Shown: positions 49,751 to 58,141, counted from the first letter of the stretch. The stretch is 64,000 nucleotides of DNA from an uncultured Candidatus Saccharibacteria bacterium (GCA_948648655.1 CAPKVJ010000005.1:1-64000), one strand, 5' to 3'. Program-made: numbers and translations. The notes: generated by a model from the sequence alone, not told the origin.

Positions 49751-50473
49751 ATGGCGAGGGGACAACAAAAAATTAAAAAGAATAGAAGGTATGTAGGTGG
49801 TGTCTTTATGGTCATTGCTGGCGTATTGATTGGTTCGGGAATTATGATGGGGAGGGCTCTACTATCAGAATCAGGGTCGCCAGATGCTGCGATTGGGACA
49901 CCTGAAGTGAGCGTATCAGAGCGCGTCGTGGATTTTACGACTACTGTACAAGAGACACCTGCTAAACCGGTTGAGCAGCCTATAGTGAGCGATGTCGTAG
50001 ATACTTCAGAATTGGATATTGAGCTGTCGGAATCTACGGAATCATCAGAGCTTGCTAGTATAATGAGCGCTGAGTATTATACCGGTTTAGCAGATGCGTC
50101 GGCGAGGCTAGTACTCATTGATATCTCGGAGCAAAAGGTTCGGGCTTTTGAAGACGAGGATATCGTCATGGAGAGCTTGGCAGTCACTGGTCTCAAGGAT
50201 TGTCACGATACACAGCTGGGTATATACGCCGTAGTGTTAAAACAGCAAAACTACACTATGCATGGATCGTATGGGCGTGCTAGAGTAGATTATTGGATGC
50301 GCTTTAATAATCCTTATGCACAAGGCCTGCATGATGCTAGCTGGAGAAATGAGTTTGGTGGTGAGATTTATGTAACTAATGGTTCGCACGGTTGTGTGAA
50401 TTTGCCATCGGATTTTGTGGCGGAGCTGTACGATTTCGTGGAGGTAGGTACGCCAGTCATAGTCCAGGACTAG
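49751..50473 (+). CDS. L,D-transpeptidase (YkuD), membrane-anchored
   Basis: A 240-residue enzyme that cross-links or modifies peptidoglycan. A basic N-terminus and one membrane segment (about 14-36) lead into a Ser/Glu-rich linker (about 40-105) and the YkuD domain: LVLIDISEQKVRAF near 119, GLHDASWR (histidine) near 197 and the catalytic SHGCVNLP near 218. It lies on the plus strand inside the minus-strand spc operon, splitting rpsH from rplF. Its ATG follows GGAGGGGCTCCTAG. Confidence 0.92.
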   Translation: MARGQQKIKKNRRYVGGVFMVIAGVLIGSGIMMGRALLSESGSPDAAIGTPEVSVSERVVDFTTTVQETPAKPVEQPIVSDVVDTSELDIELSESTESSELASIMSAEYYTGLADASARLVLIDISEQKVRAFEDEDIVMESLAVTGLKDCHDTQLGIYAVVLKQQNYTMHGSYGRARVDYWMRFNNPYAQGLHDASWRNEFGGEIYVTNGSHGCVNLPSDFVAELYDFVEVGTPVIVQD

Positions 50474-50502
50474 CTTTGTCTAATATTCTAGTAAATTAAA
50501 TG

Positions 50503-50530
50503 CCGTTGCTCGGAGGAGTGGCGGTTTTTT
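50503..50530 (+). terminator. Terminator of the L,D-transpeptidase gene
   Basis: CCGTTGCTC pairs imperfectly with GAGTGGCGG, followed by TTTTTT. Confidence 0.7.
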
Positions 50531-50537
50531 ATGGTAA

Positions 50538-50565
50538 TAAAAATGGGGATCATCAAGCGATCCCC
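50538..50565 (-). terminator. Terminator of the 50592-50900 gene
   Basis: GGGGATC (50545-50551) pairs perfectly with GATCCCC (50559-50565). On the minus strand it is followed by ATTTTTATT. Confidence 0.75.
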
Positions 50566-50591
50566 AGAAGGAGAAATAAACAATATACTGC

Positions 50592-50900
50592 TTATTTCTC
50601 CTCGGCGTCCCATGCGTACCACCAATTGTCCATCTGAACGTCTTTTAAGCCAGCTTCGACTTTTATCGTTGCTCCATTTGGAAAGTAAATTGTTTCTCCT
50701 ATTGTAAGGTGAGAGCGATTAAGGCGTGCTTCGTTTTGGGAAAGGCATGCCTTGATTGTTGTATTATTGGTGCTTCTAGCAAAGGCAGATCTTTTTTCTC
50801 GGGTGAGCTTGTAGGCTTTTTTGACTAGTTCGGTTTCTTCTGGGAAAATGACAGGTGCAGTCGCACCAAAAAACAACGCTCCGAATAATAGATCTAACAT
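50592..50900 (-). CDS. Small exported or anchored protein, unknown
   Basis: A 102-residue protein I do not recognise. A hydrophobic N-terminus (MLDLLFGALFFGATAPVIF) looks like a signal anchor. A basic middle (KKAYKLTREKRSAF) and a beta-rich end with LTIGETIYFPNGATIKVEAG and NWWYAWDAEE follow; the IGETIYFPNG stretch faintly recalls LysM modules but is too short to call. ATG 50900 is used because AAAGGAG lies upstream and it opens the signal; the longer frame lacks a ribosome site. It is convergent with the L,D-transpeptidase gene, so a wall role is possible. Confidence 0.55.
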   Translation of the reverse strand: MLDLLFGALFFGATAPVIFPEETELVKKAYKLTREKRSAFARSTNNTTIKACLSQNEARLNRSHLTIGETIYFPNGATIKVEAGLKDVQMDNWWYAWDAEEK

Positions 50901-50988
50901 AGTATAATGTACTCCTTTCTTTTCCTTTCGCGGAAAGTGCATGGTTTTGTAAGTACACAATCGGTACCTATATGACAAAGGCAATTAT

Positions 50989-51017
50989 ATTGTAATTTAT
51001 ATTTTATGAAAAGTCAA
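50989..51017 (-). promoter_or_regulatory. Promoter of the 50592-50900 gene
   Basis: TTGACT (51012-51017), 17-bp spacer, TACAAT (50989-50994) on the minus strand; the leader is about 80 nt. Confidence 0.65.
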
Positions 51018-51029
51018 TTACTAAACTAT

Positions 51030-51062
51030 AAAAAGTACCCCCATTACTAGGAGTACTTTTTT
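51030..51062. terminator. Terminator after rpsH
   Basis: AAAAAGTAC (51030-51038) pairs with GTACTTTTT, with a CC/GG extension. A/T runs on both sides make it bidirectional. It ends the S10-spc transcript 17 bp past the rpsH stop. Confidence 0.8.
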
Positions 51063-51078
51063 GTGAAAATTTTGATTT

Positions 51079-51480
51079 TTAATAAACTTTAATCAGAATT
51101 TCGCCGCCTAAATGTTGCTTTTTGGCTTCTTTGCCAGTCATGATCCCTTTGCTGGTACTGATAAGTACAACACCACGACCACTCTTCACGACTGGAATTT
51201 CTTCTGAACCGACATAGACACGACGACCTGGCTTTGATACCTTGCTAATTTCGGTAATTCTTGCCGGCATACCTTCTTCACAAATTGTGACATGAAGTGT
51301 GCCGCGAGGCTTGGCTTCCTCGACTTCGTAGTCGGCGATGTAGCCAGCGTCCTTCAGACCTTCGGTGACGGCGACCTTGAGCTTGCTGGTTGGTACGCGA
51401 ATTTCGGTTTTGCCAACCATAATGGCATTGCGGATGCGCGTGATAAGGTCGGCGATTTGATCAGTTGATTGTAATGACAT
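51079..51480 (-). CDS. rpsH: Ribosomal protein S8
   Basis: 133 residues. DQIADLITRIRNAIMVGKTE at the start, ISKVSKPGRRVYVGSEEIP near 78 and the RNA-binding STSKGIMTGKEAKKQHLGGEIL end. It is last before a terminator; rplF normally follows directly. Confidence 0.97.
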   Translation of the reverse strand: MSLQSTDQIADLITRIRNAIMVGKTEIRVPTSKLKVAVTEGLKDAGYIADYEVEEAKPRGTLHVTICEEGMPARITEISKVSKPGRRVYVGSEEIPVVKSGRGVVLISTSKGIMTGKEAKKQHLGGEILIKVY

Positions 51481-51498
51481 ATCTTCTCTCCTTCCTTA

Positions 51499-51768
51499 TT
51501 ACCAACTACTCTTTGTTACACCTGGAATTTCACCTTTGGAGGCTTTTTCCCGGAAATTGATACGACTCAAGCCGAAGTAACGCATGTAACCACGTGGGCG
51601 ACCGTCAAGCATATCGCGATTTTTGAGTCGAGTTGGGCTGGCATTTCTTGGTAGCTTTTGCAAACCTTCCAAGTCTCCAGCAGCCTTGAGTTCGGCACGC
51701 TTGGTCTTATATTTTTCGTACATTTTGCGCCGTTTTTCGTCGCGCAATACAGCAGATTTCTTCGCCAT
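51499..51768 (-). CDS. rpsN: Ribosomal protein S14, zinc-less form
   Basis: 89 residues from ATG 51768 (MAKKSAVLRDEKRRKM), which is two bases before the rplE stop. LPRNASPTRLKNRDMLDGRPRG and YMRYFGLSRINFREKASKG are diagnostic. No CxxC pairs are present, so this is the C-minus long type. Confidence 0.96.
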   Translation of the reverse strand: MAKKSAVLRDEKRRKMYEKYKTKRAELKAAGDLEGLQKLPRNASPTRLKNRDMLDGRPRGYMRYFGLSRINFREKASKGEIPGVTKSSW

Positions 51769-51769
51769 A

Positions 51770-52342
51770 TTATTTGCCCTCCTTTTCAAACGGCATGCCA
51801 AATGCTTCTAACAATTTGGTACTCCCTTCTTTAGATCCATTTTTGATGATAAAGGTAATCTCAAGGCCATGTAAGATTGAGGCGTCTTCAAAAGTGATTT
51901 CGGGGAAGACAGTTTGCTCTTTGAGGCCGAGACTATAATTACCTTGTTTATCAAAAGCTTTGCGTGATACGCCATGAAAGTCGCGTACGTGTGGCAACGT
52001 AATGTTGATTAAGCGGTCAACAAATTCATACATTTTATCATTGCGCAAGGTTGTGAGATAGCCGACTGGTGCGCCCATTCCTTTGCGGATTTTGAATCCG
52101 GCGATGGACTTCTTGGCGAGGCGACTGGTTGTGGCCTGACCAGTGATCTTGTTAAGCGTCAACTCGACAGTCTCGGTGAATCTCTTATCTTCGCGTTTTT
52201 TACCGACTCCACTTGAGATGACGACTTTTTCAAGTTTTGGTACTTGGTTGATGTTCTTAAGACCAAGTTCTTTTTGCAGTTGCTTTGCAATTTCGTCGTT
52301 ATATAACTTCTTAAGTCTTGGAATCATTTTTGCGTCTGCCAT
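51770..52342 (-). CDS. rplE: Ribosomal protein L5
   Basis: 190 residues. RLKKLYNDEIAKQLQKELGL, VVISSGVGKKREDKRFTETV, KKSIAGFKIRKGMGAPVGY and DRLINITLPHVRDFHGVSRK in order. The ATG overlaps the rplX stop by one base. Contacts 5S rRNA. Confidence 0.97.
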   Translation of the reverse strand: MADAKMIPRLKKLYNDEIAKQLQKELGLKNINQVPKLEKVVISSGVGKKREDKRFTETVELTLNKITGQATTSRLAKKSIAGFKIRKGMGAPVGYLTTLRNDKMYEFVDRLINITLPHVRDFHGVSRKAFDKQGNYSLGLKEQTVFPEITFEDASILHGLEITFIIKNGSKEGSTKLLEAFGMPFEKEGK

Positions 52343-52569
52343 TATTTATCCTCCTTTTTCAGGTTAGATAAGTCAATCCCGACATGGACATCTTTGGTAC
52401 CGCCTTGTGGGTTGAACTGTGTAGCTTTCATATGGCGAGTGCGGATATTAATTCCTTCAAGCATGGCTTTACCAGTTTTCTTATCAACTTTGACGATTTT
52501 GGCGACTTTGCCTTTGTTGTCTCCGGCAATGATTTTGACGGTGTCGCCAGTTTTCAAGCATTTACTCAT
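52342..52569 (-). CDS. rplX: Ribosomal protein L24
   Basis: 75 residues, shorter than the usual ~100. KTGDTVKIIAGDNKGKVAKI is the KOW motif, and INIRTRHMKATQFNPQGGTK follows. The normal C-terminal extension is trimmed. Confidence 0.95.
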   Translation of the reverse strand: MSKCLKTGDTVKIIAGDNKGKVAKIVKVDKKTGKAMLEGINIRTRHMKATQFNPQGGTKDVHVGIDLSNLKKEDK

Positions 52570-52937
52570 TATAGTACCTCCGGAGCCAAGCTGATGATTT
52601 TATTAAATCCAAGTTCGCGGAGTTCGCGCGGTACTGGTCCGAAGACACGAGTGCCTTTCGGCGTCTTATCATCATTAACCAAGACGGCAGCGTTGTCGTC
52701 AAACTTAATAGTGCTACCATCTGGACGCTTGATTTCTTTACGAGTGCGGACGATGACGGCGCGGACGACGGCCTTTTTCTTGACGTTGCCAGTTGGGCTA
52801 GCTTCTTTGACACTACAAGTAACGATATCTCCGACTCTAGCATATCTAGCTCTCGTCCCGCCGAGGACCCGGATTACACCAAGTTCTTTGGCGCCGCTAT
52901 TATCTGCGACTTTTAATCTAGTTTCCTGTTGAATCAT
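52569..52937 (-). CDS. rplN: Ribosomal protein L14
   Basis: 122 residues. MIQQETRLKVADNSGAKELG, the signature region ARVGDIVTCSVKEASPTGNV, and VFGPVPRELRELGFNKIISL. Standard length; overlaps rplX by one base. Confidence 0.98.
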   Translation of the reverse strand: MIQQETRLKVADNSGAKELGVIRVLGGTRARYARVGDIVTCSVKEASPTGNVKKKAVVRAVIVRTRKEIKRPDGSTIKFDDNAAVLVNDDKTPKGTRVFGPVPRELRELGFNKIISLAPEVL

Positions 52938-52938
52938 A

Positions 52939-53241
52939 TTATTTCTCCTCCCCTTCTGCTTCGACCTTGCCTACGACCTCATCCTTGAGCTCAATCGCAT
53001 CGTGTGATTTCTCGAGGACTTTGACGAGCTTGTAGCTTTTGGTCTTGCTGTAAGGACGGCAAGCCTCAATCAAAACTCGGTCGCCAAGCCCAGCTTCGTT
53101 ATTCTCGTCGTGGGCGGTGTACTTGCGAGTTTTGGTGTATTGTTTGCGATAAAGTGGGTGAGTTTCGCGGCTAGCGATTGAGACCGTAATGGTCTTGTCG
53201 CGCTTCACAGAGCTCACAATTCCTTGTAATTCTCCAGCCAT
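52939..53241 (-). CDS. rpsQ: Ribosomal protein S17
   Basis: 100 residues. LQGIVSSVKRDKTITVSIAS, THPLYRKQYTKTRKYTAHDE and GDRVLIEACRPYSKTKSYKL are standard; the last ~20 residues form an acidic tail (EVVGKVEAEGEEK). rpmC (L29), which normally lies between rplP and rpsQ, is absent: only one base separates the rplP stop from the rpsQ start. Confidence 0.97.
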   Translation of the reverse strand: MAGELQGIVSSVKRDKTITVSIASRETHPLYRKQYTKTRKYTAHDENNEAGLGDRVLIEACRPYSKTKSYKLVKVLEKSHDAIELKDEVVGKVEAEGEEK

Positions 53242-53242
53242 G

Positions 53243-53662
53243 TTAAAACTCCTCTTTTTTAATTACTTTGACGCGTACGGGTAGCTTGTGCCCCGCTAGG
53301 CGGAAAGCTTCTTTTGCTTGTTCTTCGGTAACGTCAGCGATTTCAAACATCACAGTACCAGCTTTGACTTTGGCAACGTAGAATTGTGGTTCGCCTTTGC
53401 CGCTACCCATTTTGACATCAAGTGGTTTTTTGGTGACTGGAGTATGTGGGAAAATCCGGATCCAGATTTTACCGCCACGTTTAACATAGCGCGTAATTGC
53501 TTGACGTGCAGCCTCGATTTGGCGGCTAGTAATTCGCTCGTTGTCGAGTGACATTAGCCCCCAATCACCAAAGGCGACAGTATTGCAACGGCTAGCGGTG
53601 CCTTCGTTTTTGCCTTTGCGAACTTTGCGGTGCGCTTCGCGGCGCGGTGTCATAATAGCCAT
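53243..53662 (-). CDS. rplP: Ribosomal protein L16
   Basis: 139 residues. MTPRREAHRKVRKGKNEGTA, FGDWGLMSLDNERITSRQIE, GGKIWIRIFPHTPVTKKPLD and GKGEPQFYVAKVKAGTVMFE. Standard length. Confidence 0.98.
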   Translation of the reverse strand: MAIMTPRREAHRKVRKGKNEGTASRCNTVAFGDWGLMSLDNERITSRQIEAARQAITRYVKRGGKIWIRIFPHTPVTKKPLDVKMGSGKGEPQFYVAKVKAGTVMFEIADVTEEQAKEAFRLAGHKLPVRVKVIKKEEF

Positions 53663-53663
53663 A

Positions 53664-54290
53664 TTATTTCTCCCCCTTATAAATCCAAACTTTTACACCA
53701 ACGATACCTGCTACGGTTTGAGCGTGACAGACATAGAAGTCGACATCAGCGCGCAAAGTGTGTAGAGGAACCGATCCTTCAATAAACTTTTCTCGCCTAG
53801 ACATTTCTGCGCCGTTTAACCTGCCGCTAACTTCGACACGGATACCTTTTGCGCCAGCATTCATGGTAGATTGGCAGGCCATTTTGACTGCCCGGCGGAA
53901 ATTCATACGTTTGCCAAGTTGGAAGCCAATATTTTCGGCGACGAGCTTGGCTGATAGCTCTGGTTTTTTGACTTCTTCGACATTGAGTCGGATTGGCCCT
54001 TTGACGAATTTTTCAAGTTCTTTCTTGAGGTCGTTGATGCCAGCACCTTGTTTGCCGATAACAGCACCGGCTTTGGCTGTCAGAATCGTGATCGTCGTAA
54101 GATTAGCGCTGCGCTCGATATCAATGCGAGCAATTGTCGGACGGCTACTAAAGCGTTTTTCAATGGTTTCTCGAATTTTAGCATCTTCGATGAGCCAGTG
54201 GCGGAAATCAGCCTTGCGAGTGAACCACTTTGATGACCAATCCTTACTAATCTGGAGACGATAGGAAACTGGGTTGACTTTTTGGCCCAT
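53664..54290 (-). CDS. rpsC: Ribosomal protein S3
   Basis: 208 residues. The KH domain holds AGAVIGKQGAGINDLKKELE near 73. The C-terminal domain has MNFRRAVKMACQSTMNAGAK, GRLNGAEMSRREKFIEGSVP and LRADVDFYVCHAQTVAGIVG. No long C-terminal tail. Confidence 0.98.
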   Translation of the reverse strand: MGQKVNPVSYRLQISKDWSSKWFTRKADFRHWLIEDAKIRETIEKRFSSRPTIARIDIERSANLTTITILTAKAGAVIGKQGAGINDLKKELEKFVKGPIRLNVEEVKKPELSAKLVAENIGFQLGKRMNFRRAVKMACQSTMNAGAKGIRVEVSGRLNGAEMSRREKFIEGSVPLHTLRADVDFYVCHAQTVAGIVGVKVWIYKGEK

Positions 54291-54709
54291 TACTTCTTCT
54301 CCTTTTCTTTAGTATCGCTTGCCGGATTTTTGGCGGCAGCTTTCTTAACTTTTTCTTCTCCAGCGACTTCAACGAAGATATTGCTAGAGATCTTTTCAAA
54401 TGGTAAAGCACGGCCACGACTGGCTGGAACATAGCGACGCATGCGTGTGCCAGCAGTAACAGAAATACGAGCGATCCTTAAACTCTGGGGGTCAATGCTA
54501 ACTTCGCTGTTATTTAATAAATTCGCAGCGGCACTTTCAATAGCCTTGCGGACAGCTCTAGCGGCACGGCGTGGAGTATTTTCCAAAATTACTACAGCGT
54601 CACTGACATATCTGTCTCTAGCCAAGCTAGCTACAACAGCAGTTTTGCGTGGCTGACTGTCGACGCCTTTGATGACTGCGTGGGCGAAGTGGGTATTTTT
54701 ATCTGCCAT
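54290..54709 (-). CDS. rplV: Ribosomal protein L22
   Basis: 139 residues: AVVILENTPRRAARAVRKAI, SLRIARISVTAGTRMRRYVP and the hook region SRGRALPFEK. A C-terminal extension of about 30 residues is Lys/Ala/Glu-rich. Confidence 0.97.
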   Translation of the reverse strand: MADKNTHFAHAVIKGVDSQPRKTAVVASLARDRYVSDAVVILENTPRRAARAVRKAIESAAANLLNNSEVSIDPQSLRIARISVTAGTRMRRYVPASRGRALPFEKISSNIFVEVAGEEKVKKAAAKNPASDTKEKEKK

Positions 54710-54996
54710 TATTTACCTCCCTTCGCAGCTTCGGCAGCTTTTTTGCCGCCATGACGTTTGAATTTGCGGGTTGGTGCAAATTCGCCGAGTTTGTGTCCGA
54801 CCATATTTTCGCTAATAAAGACTGGGACATGGACTTTTCCGTTGTGGACGGCAATTGTCCGGCCTACCATTTCTGGAGAAATAGTAGATTGGCGTGCCCA
54901 TGTCTTGATCACAGTGCGATCCTCAGCAGAGAGGGCAGCAACTTTCTTCGCGAGCTTATAGTCCACAAATGGGCCTTTTTTCAAACTCCGAGACAT
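54709..54996 (-). CDS. rpsS: Ribosomal protein S19
   Basis: 95 residues. MSRSLKKGPFVDYKLAKKVA, IKTWARQSTISPEMVGRTIA and HNGKVHVPVFISENMVGHKL, then GEFAPTRKFKRHGGKK. Confidence 0.98.
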   Translation of the reverse strand: MSRSLKKGPFVDYKLAKKVAALSAEDRTVIKTWARQSTISPEMVGRTIAVHNGKVHVPVFISENMVGHKLGEFAPTRKFKRHGGKKAAEAAKGGK

Positions 54997-55829
54997 TATT
55001 TCCTCTTTCCTTCGTGGCGACTGCGCACGATCATTTTATTAGTTTTCTTATTACGACGAGTACGATAGCCAAGTGTTAATTGACCCCATGGGGTGCGTGG
55101 CGCTTTGCCGGTACCATGTCGACCACCGTCACCACCACCGTGTGGGTGATCTGCAGCATTCATAACGACGCCACGTACGGTTGGGCGAATACCTTTGCGA
55201 CGGTTGCGTCCAGCAGCGCCGATTTTGATGTTTTGGTGCTGTTCGTTGCTGACGCGCCCGATTGAAGCTTCGCATTCGACGAGCACTTTGCGCACTTCAC
55301 CAGATGGCATTTTGAGAGTAGCATAGCCATTCTCTTTGGCCATGAGCTGGGCGTTATTGCCGGCAGACCTAGCGATTTGTGCCCCGCGTCCTGGCGTAAG
55401 CTCGATGGCATAAATGAATGTACCGACTGGGATATTTTCGAGTGACATACGGTTGGAAGTTTCAATAGAAGCTTCTTTGCCTGCTTCAAAGGTCGTTCCC
55501 TGTTTCATGCTGTTATCAGCGATAACATAATAATATACGCCATTTTGATCTTGTATTCGAGCAATGCGAGCACTGCGATTTGGATCATATTCAATCTCGC
55601 GAACGGTATATTTACCTTCTGGCAAATCAAATGTTACCATGCGATAGTGGCGCTTGACGCCGCCGCCACGATGACGAACGGTGATACGTCCTTGATTATT
55701 TTTGCCGGCCATTTGTTTCTTACTGGCTAGTAAAGATTTCATTGGTTTACGAGTTGTAATCTGGTCGAAATCTTGAGTAGTCTTTTGGCGCCTTGCGGGC
55801 GTGGTTGGGCGATAAGCTTTAATACTCAT
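54996..55829 (-). CDS. rplB: Ribosomal protein L2
   Basis: 277 residues. The peptidyl-transferase-centre protein: NNQGRITVRHRGGGVKRHYR near 44, YVIADNSMKQGTTFEAG, and the C-terminal signature VVMNAADHPHGGGDGGRHGT with the modified-histidine loop. Full length. Confidence 0.98.
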   Translation of the reverse strand: MSIKAYRPTTPARRQKTTQDFDQITTRKPMKSLLASKKQMAGKNNQGRITVRHRGGGVKRHYRMVTFDLPEGKYTVREIEYDPNRSARIARIQDQNGVYYYVIADNSMKQGTTFEAGKEASIETSNRMSLENIPVGTFIYAIELTPGRGAQIARSAGNNAQLMAKENGYATLKMPSGEVRKVLVECEASIGRVSNEQHQNIKIGAAGRNRRKGIRPTVRGVVMNAADHPHGGGDGGRHGTGKAPRTPWGQLTLGYRTRRNKKTNKMIVRSRHEGKRK

Positions 55830-56206
55830 TACTTATCCTCCTTTTCTGCTTTCTTGGCAGGTTCTTTTACTTCTTTTTTGGCCTTTTTATCGGTTTTTTC
55901 GTCAGTCTTTGACTCTTCTTCAAATACCGGGATTTTATCACCATCTTTGACAGTAATATAGGCGACTTTTTTGTCCTGACGGAAAGTCGTACCAGGATAG
56001 GCATGTTTACCACGACTGAAACGAGTTGGCTTGCCTTTTCTGACGGCTGTACGTACATCTACGACGGTAACCTTGAAGTTCTCGGAGATAACTTTGGCAA
56101 TTTCTTGCTTGCTGGCGCTTTTTGGTACGAAGAATACGTAGGTATTTTGCTTCTCGGCATTGTAGGCCTTTTCAGTAGCGCGAGGAATATATTGAATAGC
56201 TCTCAT
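55829..56206 (-). CDS. rplW: Ribosomal protein L23
   Basis: 125 residues. RATEKAYNAEKQNTYVFFVP, then SKQEIAKVISENFKVTVVDV and GKPTRFSRGKHAYPGTTFRQ. The last ~35 residues are a charged Lys/Glu tail beyond the normal end. Lines the peptide exit. Confidence 0.96.
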   Translation of the reverse strand: MRAIQYIPRATEKAYNAEKQNTYVFFVPKSASKQEIAKVISENFKVTVVDVRTAVRKGKPTRFSRGKHAYPGTTFRQDKKVAYITVKDGDKIPVFEEESKTDEKTDKKAKKEVKEPAKKAEKEDK

Positions 56207-56811
56207 TATGCTTCCTCCTTGTCAAGCAGCCAATTTTCAATCATCGGTAGAGATTTCTCGGAAATAATGATTTTGTCGGCGTTTAAGATATCAAAGACGT
56301 TTAGATAAGTAGGGCGTACAACTTTAACATTACTAATGTTGTTGGTTGCGCGATTGACAAGTTCGTCACGAACGCTGACAACCAATAGCACCTTTTCGTT
56401 ATCGCTAACCTTATTGTCTTTGAGCATTTTGACGGTTTCTTTTGTTTTGCCATTTGGGCAAGCAAAAGTGTTGATAGTGATGATCGCTTTGTCGGCATTC
56501 TTCAAGCTCAAAGCCTGACGGACAGCGACTTTTTTGGCACTTTTGCTAATCTTTTTCGTGAAGTTTTCTTCGCCGGTGCGACCAAAGGCTACGCCACCAT
56601 GTCGCCAGATTGGGTTACGCGTCGAACCGAAACGAGCGCGACCGGTACCCTTTTGCTTCCAAGGCTTCTTGCCACCACCACGAACTTCACCTCGCTTCAA
56701 GGTCTTGGCGTGAGAGCTTCTGGAATTTGCTAGATATGCGTCGTAGGCTGTCTTGAGGAGCTCATGGTTCTGAATATCAAGGCCAAAGACTTCTTTATTC
56801 AAATCTGCCAT
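56206..56811 (-). CDS. rplD: Ribosomal protein L4
   Basis: 201 residues. The tunnel loop is KTLKRGEVRGGGKKPWKQKG, TGRARFGSTRNPIWRHGGVA; DALSL-like VRQALSLKNADKAIITINTF and NVFDILNADKIIISEKSLP follow. L4 is the classic autoregulator of the S10 operon. Confidence 0.97.
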   Translation of the reverse strand: MADLNKEVFGLDIQNHELLKTAYDAYLANSRSSHAKTLKRGEVRGGGKKPWKQKGTGRARFGSTRNPIWRHGGVAFGRTGEENFTKKISKSAKKVAVRQALSLKNADKAIITINTFACPNGKTKETVKMLKDNKVSDNEKVLLVVSVRDELVNRATNNISNVKVVRPTYLNVFDILNADKIIISEKSLPMIENWLLDKEEA

Positions 56812-56812
56812 A

Positions 56813-57424
56813 TTACTCCTTTCCCTCGATAGTTACGATGCCTTTTTTGGGTCCAGGTACAGCACCCTTGAGACCGATAAGGTTGTTTTCGGGATCAATG
56901 TAAGCAACGACCAAATTCTTGACTGTTACTTGGTCATGCCCCATACGACCAGGCATTTTTTTGCCTTTGAAAACTTTTTGTGGGTACATCGAACCGATTG
57001 ATCCGACTCTCCTAATATTGCCTTTGAAACCATGAGTGTTGCGGGACTCATTAAAGTTCCAACGTTTGACAGTGCCAGCGAAGCCTTTACCTTTAGACGT
57101 GCCAGTAACCTGGACTTTGTCGCCAATTTTGAAGCTTTCGATGCTGACTTTGTCGCCAACCTTGAGCTCTGGAGTCTCCTCAACGCGAAACTCTTTCAGA
57201 ACTTTTGGTGTGATACCAGCCGCTTTGACGTGGCCAGTAACCGACTTGCTCAGATTCTTACCCTGACCGTACCCCAGTTGCACAGCGTTATAACCGTCGG
57301 TTTCGACAGTTTTAATCTGAGTCACTGTGGAGGGGTCGGCTTGCAAAATCGTCACTGGTGTAACGATACCGTCGTCGCCGATGATCTGGGTCATACCAAT
57401 TTTGGTGCCGATGATGACTTGCAT
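56813..57424 (-). CDS. rplC: Ribosomal protein L3
   Basis: 203 residues from ATG 57424 (MQVIIGTKIGMTQIIGDDG), which has AAAGGAACAGG upstream; the longer frame to 57448 is ignored. KGKGFAGTVKRWNFNESRNT, HGFKGNIRRVGSIGSMYPQK and GHDQVTVKNLVVAYIDPENN identify it. rpsJ, the usual first gene of this operon, is not present; L3 is first. Confidence 0.97.
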   Translation of the reverse strand: MQVIIGTKIGMTQIIGDDGIVTPVTILQADPSTVTQIKTVETDGYNAVQLGYGQGKNLSKSVTGHVKAAGITPKVLKEFRVEETPELKVGDKVSIESFKIGDKVQVTGTSKGKGFAGTVKRWNFNESRNTHGFKGNIRRVGSIGSMYPQKVFKGKKMPGRMGHDQVTVKNLVVAYIDPENNLIGLKGAVPGPKKGIVTIEGKE

Positions 57425-57568
57425 CCTGTTCCTTTCCCTTATAGACAACGCGAAATCTAGACTAATGAGCAGTTCCTAATGGACATAGGCTTGCTCTCTC
57501 GTCTAGTTCAAGTCGTCTGTTATTAAACTATACTTCCGTAGTATAGCACACTTTTTATCAGATTACAA
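57425..57568 (-). promoter_or_regulatory. Promoter and structured leader of the S10-type operon
   Basis: TTGTAA (57563-57568), 17-bp spacer ending AAGTGTGC, TATACT (57540-57545) on the minus strand. The ~110-nt leader has pairable segments (CTAGAC with GTCTAG, AGACGAC with GTTGTCT), so it can fold into one long domain just before rplC. A role for L4 binding as in E. coli is possible but not shown. Confidence 0.65.
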
Positions 57569-57595
57569 CCTCTAAAATGACTTTTGGAGTAAAAA

Positions 57596-58141
57596 TTATA
57601 CTCCCGGTGAAAACATTTTGAGCTTGCGGCGGTGTTCTTTGTATTTCGGATCGTGACTGCCGACTTCGGCCCAAAAAGCTGTAGAATGGTCCATGTGATT
57701 GAGGTGGGCTAATTCATGCAAAATGACATAATCGCGCAAAATTTCCGGGACTTGCATGAGCCCGATATTGAGCGAGATTGTGCGATTGCTGGAGCAGCTC
57801 CCCCACCTCGTGGCGGCATGACTCAGGCGGCATTTTTCGTAGTCGTAACCATAAAGTTTGGCATAATATTCTAGCCTGTAGGGCAAATATTCTTTGGCTT
57901 TTTTGGCTAGGAGCTTTTTCTTGGCGTCGCGGGCGCGCTGGGTTTTAGGGTCAGATAGAGGGACTTTGGCACGAATTAAATCGCGATTTTTGTTTAAAAT
58001 GCGTTTTAGGATAAATTCATTGGTTTGTTGACGTAGGCACATTTGAAGCCTGCCGGATGGAGACACCGAGAAACTCACCCCCTTTGCGAGAGGATTGCGC
58101 CGTACAATGACTTCGCCAAATTCTGGATCTTGGATAATCAT
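57596..58141 (-). CDS. YgjP-like zinc metallopeptidase (DUF45)
   Basis: A 181-residue protein of the YgjP/M48-like group. N-terminal VIVRRNPLAKGVSFSVSPSG, the conserved RWGSCSSNRTISLNIGLMQ near 112, and the metal site HELAHLNHMDHSTAFW near 142-157 (HExxH). Bacterial roles are poorly known; some act in type I restriction neighbourhoods. It overlaps the P-loop kinase gene by 4 bp. Confidence 0.88.
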   Translation of the reverse strand: MIIQDPEFGEVIVRRNPLAKGVSFSVSPSGRLQMCLRQQTNEFILKRILNKNRDLIRAKVPLSDPKTQRARDAKKKLLAKKAKEYLPYRLEYYAKLYGYDYEKCRLSHAATRWGSCSSNRTISLNIGLMQVPEILRDYVILHELAHLNHMDHSTAFWAEVGSHDPKYKEHRRKLKMFSPGV

